NCBI GenBank assembly: GCA_012934845.2
Contig: WNNJ02001815.1
Span: 1 to 64,000, forward strand
DNA from: Pomphorhynchus laevis
Taxonomy: Eukaryota; Acanthocephala; Palaeacanthocephala; Echinorhynchida; Pomphorhynchidae
Reading direction: 5' to 3'
DNA length: 64,000 bases
Both the position numbers and the translations under genes were made by a program. The notes under the pieces are model-generated. The model did not search any database and was not told the DNA's origin. It worked only from the letters and a program-made list of their open reading frames with translations. Within the stretch, counting starts at the first letter, position 1. Each line of letters starts with the position of its first letter. Below are positions 62,471 to 64,000 of this stretch, one piece after another.

Positions 62471-64000
62471 AACTTGTACGGGGAAGGAGGTCTACTGGCT
62501 ATTGAGGAGGAAATTTGGACTTCTGACGAAGGTTTCACTCAGGGTGATCCTTTAGCAATGGCCGCCTTCGCTGCCGCGTCTCTCCCGCTTATTGCGCGAA
62601 TTCAAACTCAAATTTCTTCGATTGAACAAAAGTGGTATGCGGATGATGCCAATTTCGTTGGAACCTTCGAAGAATGCCGATCAGTTTTTGATATCATGAT
62701 GCGGGAGGGCGGAGCGTATGGGTATAACATAAATCCTTCAAAATGTCAATTACTGGTCCATCCGGAATTCCTGAACAAAGCCCAAGAATGTTTTGATGCT
62801 ACTAGTGTCCATATCTGTACGAATGGCGTAGAAGTATTGGGAGCGCCAATTGGAAATGAATCCTTTTTGGAGGACTGGATTATCCGCAAAGTAGACAGAT
62901 GGTCCAAATGTGTACAGAACCTAGTGGAGATTGCTATTTTCGACCCACAAGTCGCGTACAATGCTCTGACATACTCATTACAACATAAGATGACTTAGGA
63001 CTTGTCGCTTTCGGTCCGAGCAACTCCTGGCACTCGAGGAACATATCCGTCACTGCTTGATCCCTAAAATAACCGGTATATCAAACGTACCTGAAACACT
63101 TAGGCAAATTTTCAGCCTTCCAGCGAGACTGGGTGGTCTCGGAATCGTAGACCATCATGTCGATCCGGGTAAAGAATACGATTGGTCAATACGTGCTTGT
63201 CGATCACATGTTTCAAACAATAAGGAACAACACACTCATATCGCCAAATCCATTAAGAACGAAAAAGAAATTATAATTAAACGACGCCGCGATCAAATAA
63301 TTCAAGTCAGTGATGCGACCACATGTTCATCTCTAGAATTTGCATCGGAGAAGGGAGCGTCGAATTGGTTGACAACAAAACCAATCGAAGCAGACGGGTT
63401 CCGTTTATCCCCACACGAGTTTAGGGACGCCGTGAATGGTCGATATGGACTAACACCTACGGATGCACCTGCGCATTGTAGTTGTGGTACTGAGAATAGC
63501 ACAGTTCACTCGCTCTCGTGCGGTAGAGGCGCACTCACAATCATAAGGCATAACCTAATACGTGACACACTTGCCAACCTTTTGACTGAAGTCACTCCGT
63601 GTGTCGCAATTGAGCCCGTGCTGAGTCCTATAGATCCCTCCATTCAGTTCGAGTCAGCTACAACTTCACGTGATAGTGAAGCGAGACTTGATGTCGTGTG
63701 CACAGGTCTGTTCGGAAGACGAAGCGAGCGCGTCTTTATGGACGTCGCTATATTCAATTGTCATGCTGCTTCTTATTCTGAGAGATCGCCTTCATCAGTC
63801 CACAACTATCACGAGTCGCGCAAAAACGCCCGTTACCTTGAACGTATTGTAACTGTGGAGAGGGCCCAATTCACACCGATAGTGTTTTCATCGTCTGGAG
63901 GCGTTGGTAAGACCGGAGATTGCGTTCTGAAGGCATTAGCCAGGATGTTGGCCAATAAGCGCGAAATAGACTATGCGACGTGTATCGCACTTATCCGACG
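62470..64000 (+). pseudogene. Family C LINE, copy C5 (5'-truncated, runs off the window)
   Basis: Begins just before RT motif B: LSNLYGEGGLLAIEEE, EGFTQGDPLAM, catalytic KWYADDANFVG, GYNINPSKCQLLVH, GAPIGNESFLEDWIIRKVDR and YSLQHKMT, then a stop at 62,996. A frameshift near 63,000 restores RFRSEQLLALEEHIRHCLIP, LGGLGIVDHH, the WLTTKP segment, finger CSCG...HSLSC, ARLDVVCTG, RVFMDVAIF and YHESRKNARYLERI up to the window edge. The 5' truncation directly follows the C4 3' UTR, so C4 and C5 stand head to tail. Motif A is absent. Confidence 0.9.

Overview
This window is AT-rich animal DNA, almost certainly from an invertebrate; I cannot name the species. There is no bacterial-style gene packing. 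Most of the 64 kb is non-LTR retrotransposons (LINEs) at every stage of decay, inserted into one another on both strands, plus one Ty3/Gypsy-like fossil fragment. I recognise one convincing host gene: a two-exon glycolipid-transfer (GLTP-fold) gene on the minus strand at 56,385-60,857, whose 3.6 kb intron is filled with repeats. All family letters below are mine.

APE-type LINEs have an AP-endonuclease and RT in ORF2, and an ORF1 with a Cys4 finger plus an RNA-binding-like domain. They belong to the CR1/L2/Jockey assemblage, not resolved further. Family A: 0.5-4.7 kb (-), 36.2-40.95 kb (+) and fragments near 13.8 and 27.5 kb. Family B: at least nine copies, with one apparently intact full-length element at 50.0-54.6 kb (-). 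Family D: 19.58-23.64 kb (-), nested in another LINE, and an internally deleted copy at 32.5-33.9 kb (+). Family F: 14.1-18.0 kb (+). Family E: an RT fragment at 41.7-42.55 kb (+).

RLE-type LINEs have a C-terminal Cys/His finger and a PD-(D/E)XK-like nuclease. Family C has a single long ORF with an N-terminal CXC-type cysteine cluster, RT, a CxC...HxxxxC finger and the nuclease-like module. Its copies are at 7.4-10.0 (-), 10.2-13.7 (+), 17.95-23.76 (-, split by D), 32.2 (+ fragment), 42.6-46.6 (+), 46.9-50.0 (+), 61.4-62.4 (+) and 62.5-64.0 kb (+, runs off the window). Two further RLE families, G and H, survive as C-terminal scraps at 5.36-5.89 and 55.88-56.16 (G) and at 57.89-58.48 kb (H).

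The main message is modularity. The 5' leaders of different families share short, highly similar blocks: A with B, B with D, C with D, and a GC-rich CCGCTCGCT box seen near B, C and D starts. The 3' ends are exchanged as well: the 42.6 kb family C element carries the whole 3' end of its neighbour at 46.9 kb, spliced in frame. Several leaders carry tandem short repeats (10 x 20 bp; about 20 x 19 bp). Family B 3' ends share a stem-loop with a compensatory base-pair change. Many element breakpoints coincide with perfect local inverted duplications. The GLTP intron holds a separate satellite-like array whose units each carry an inverted repeat.
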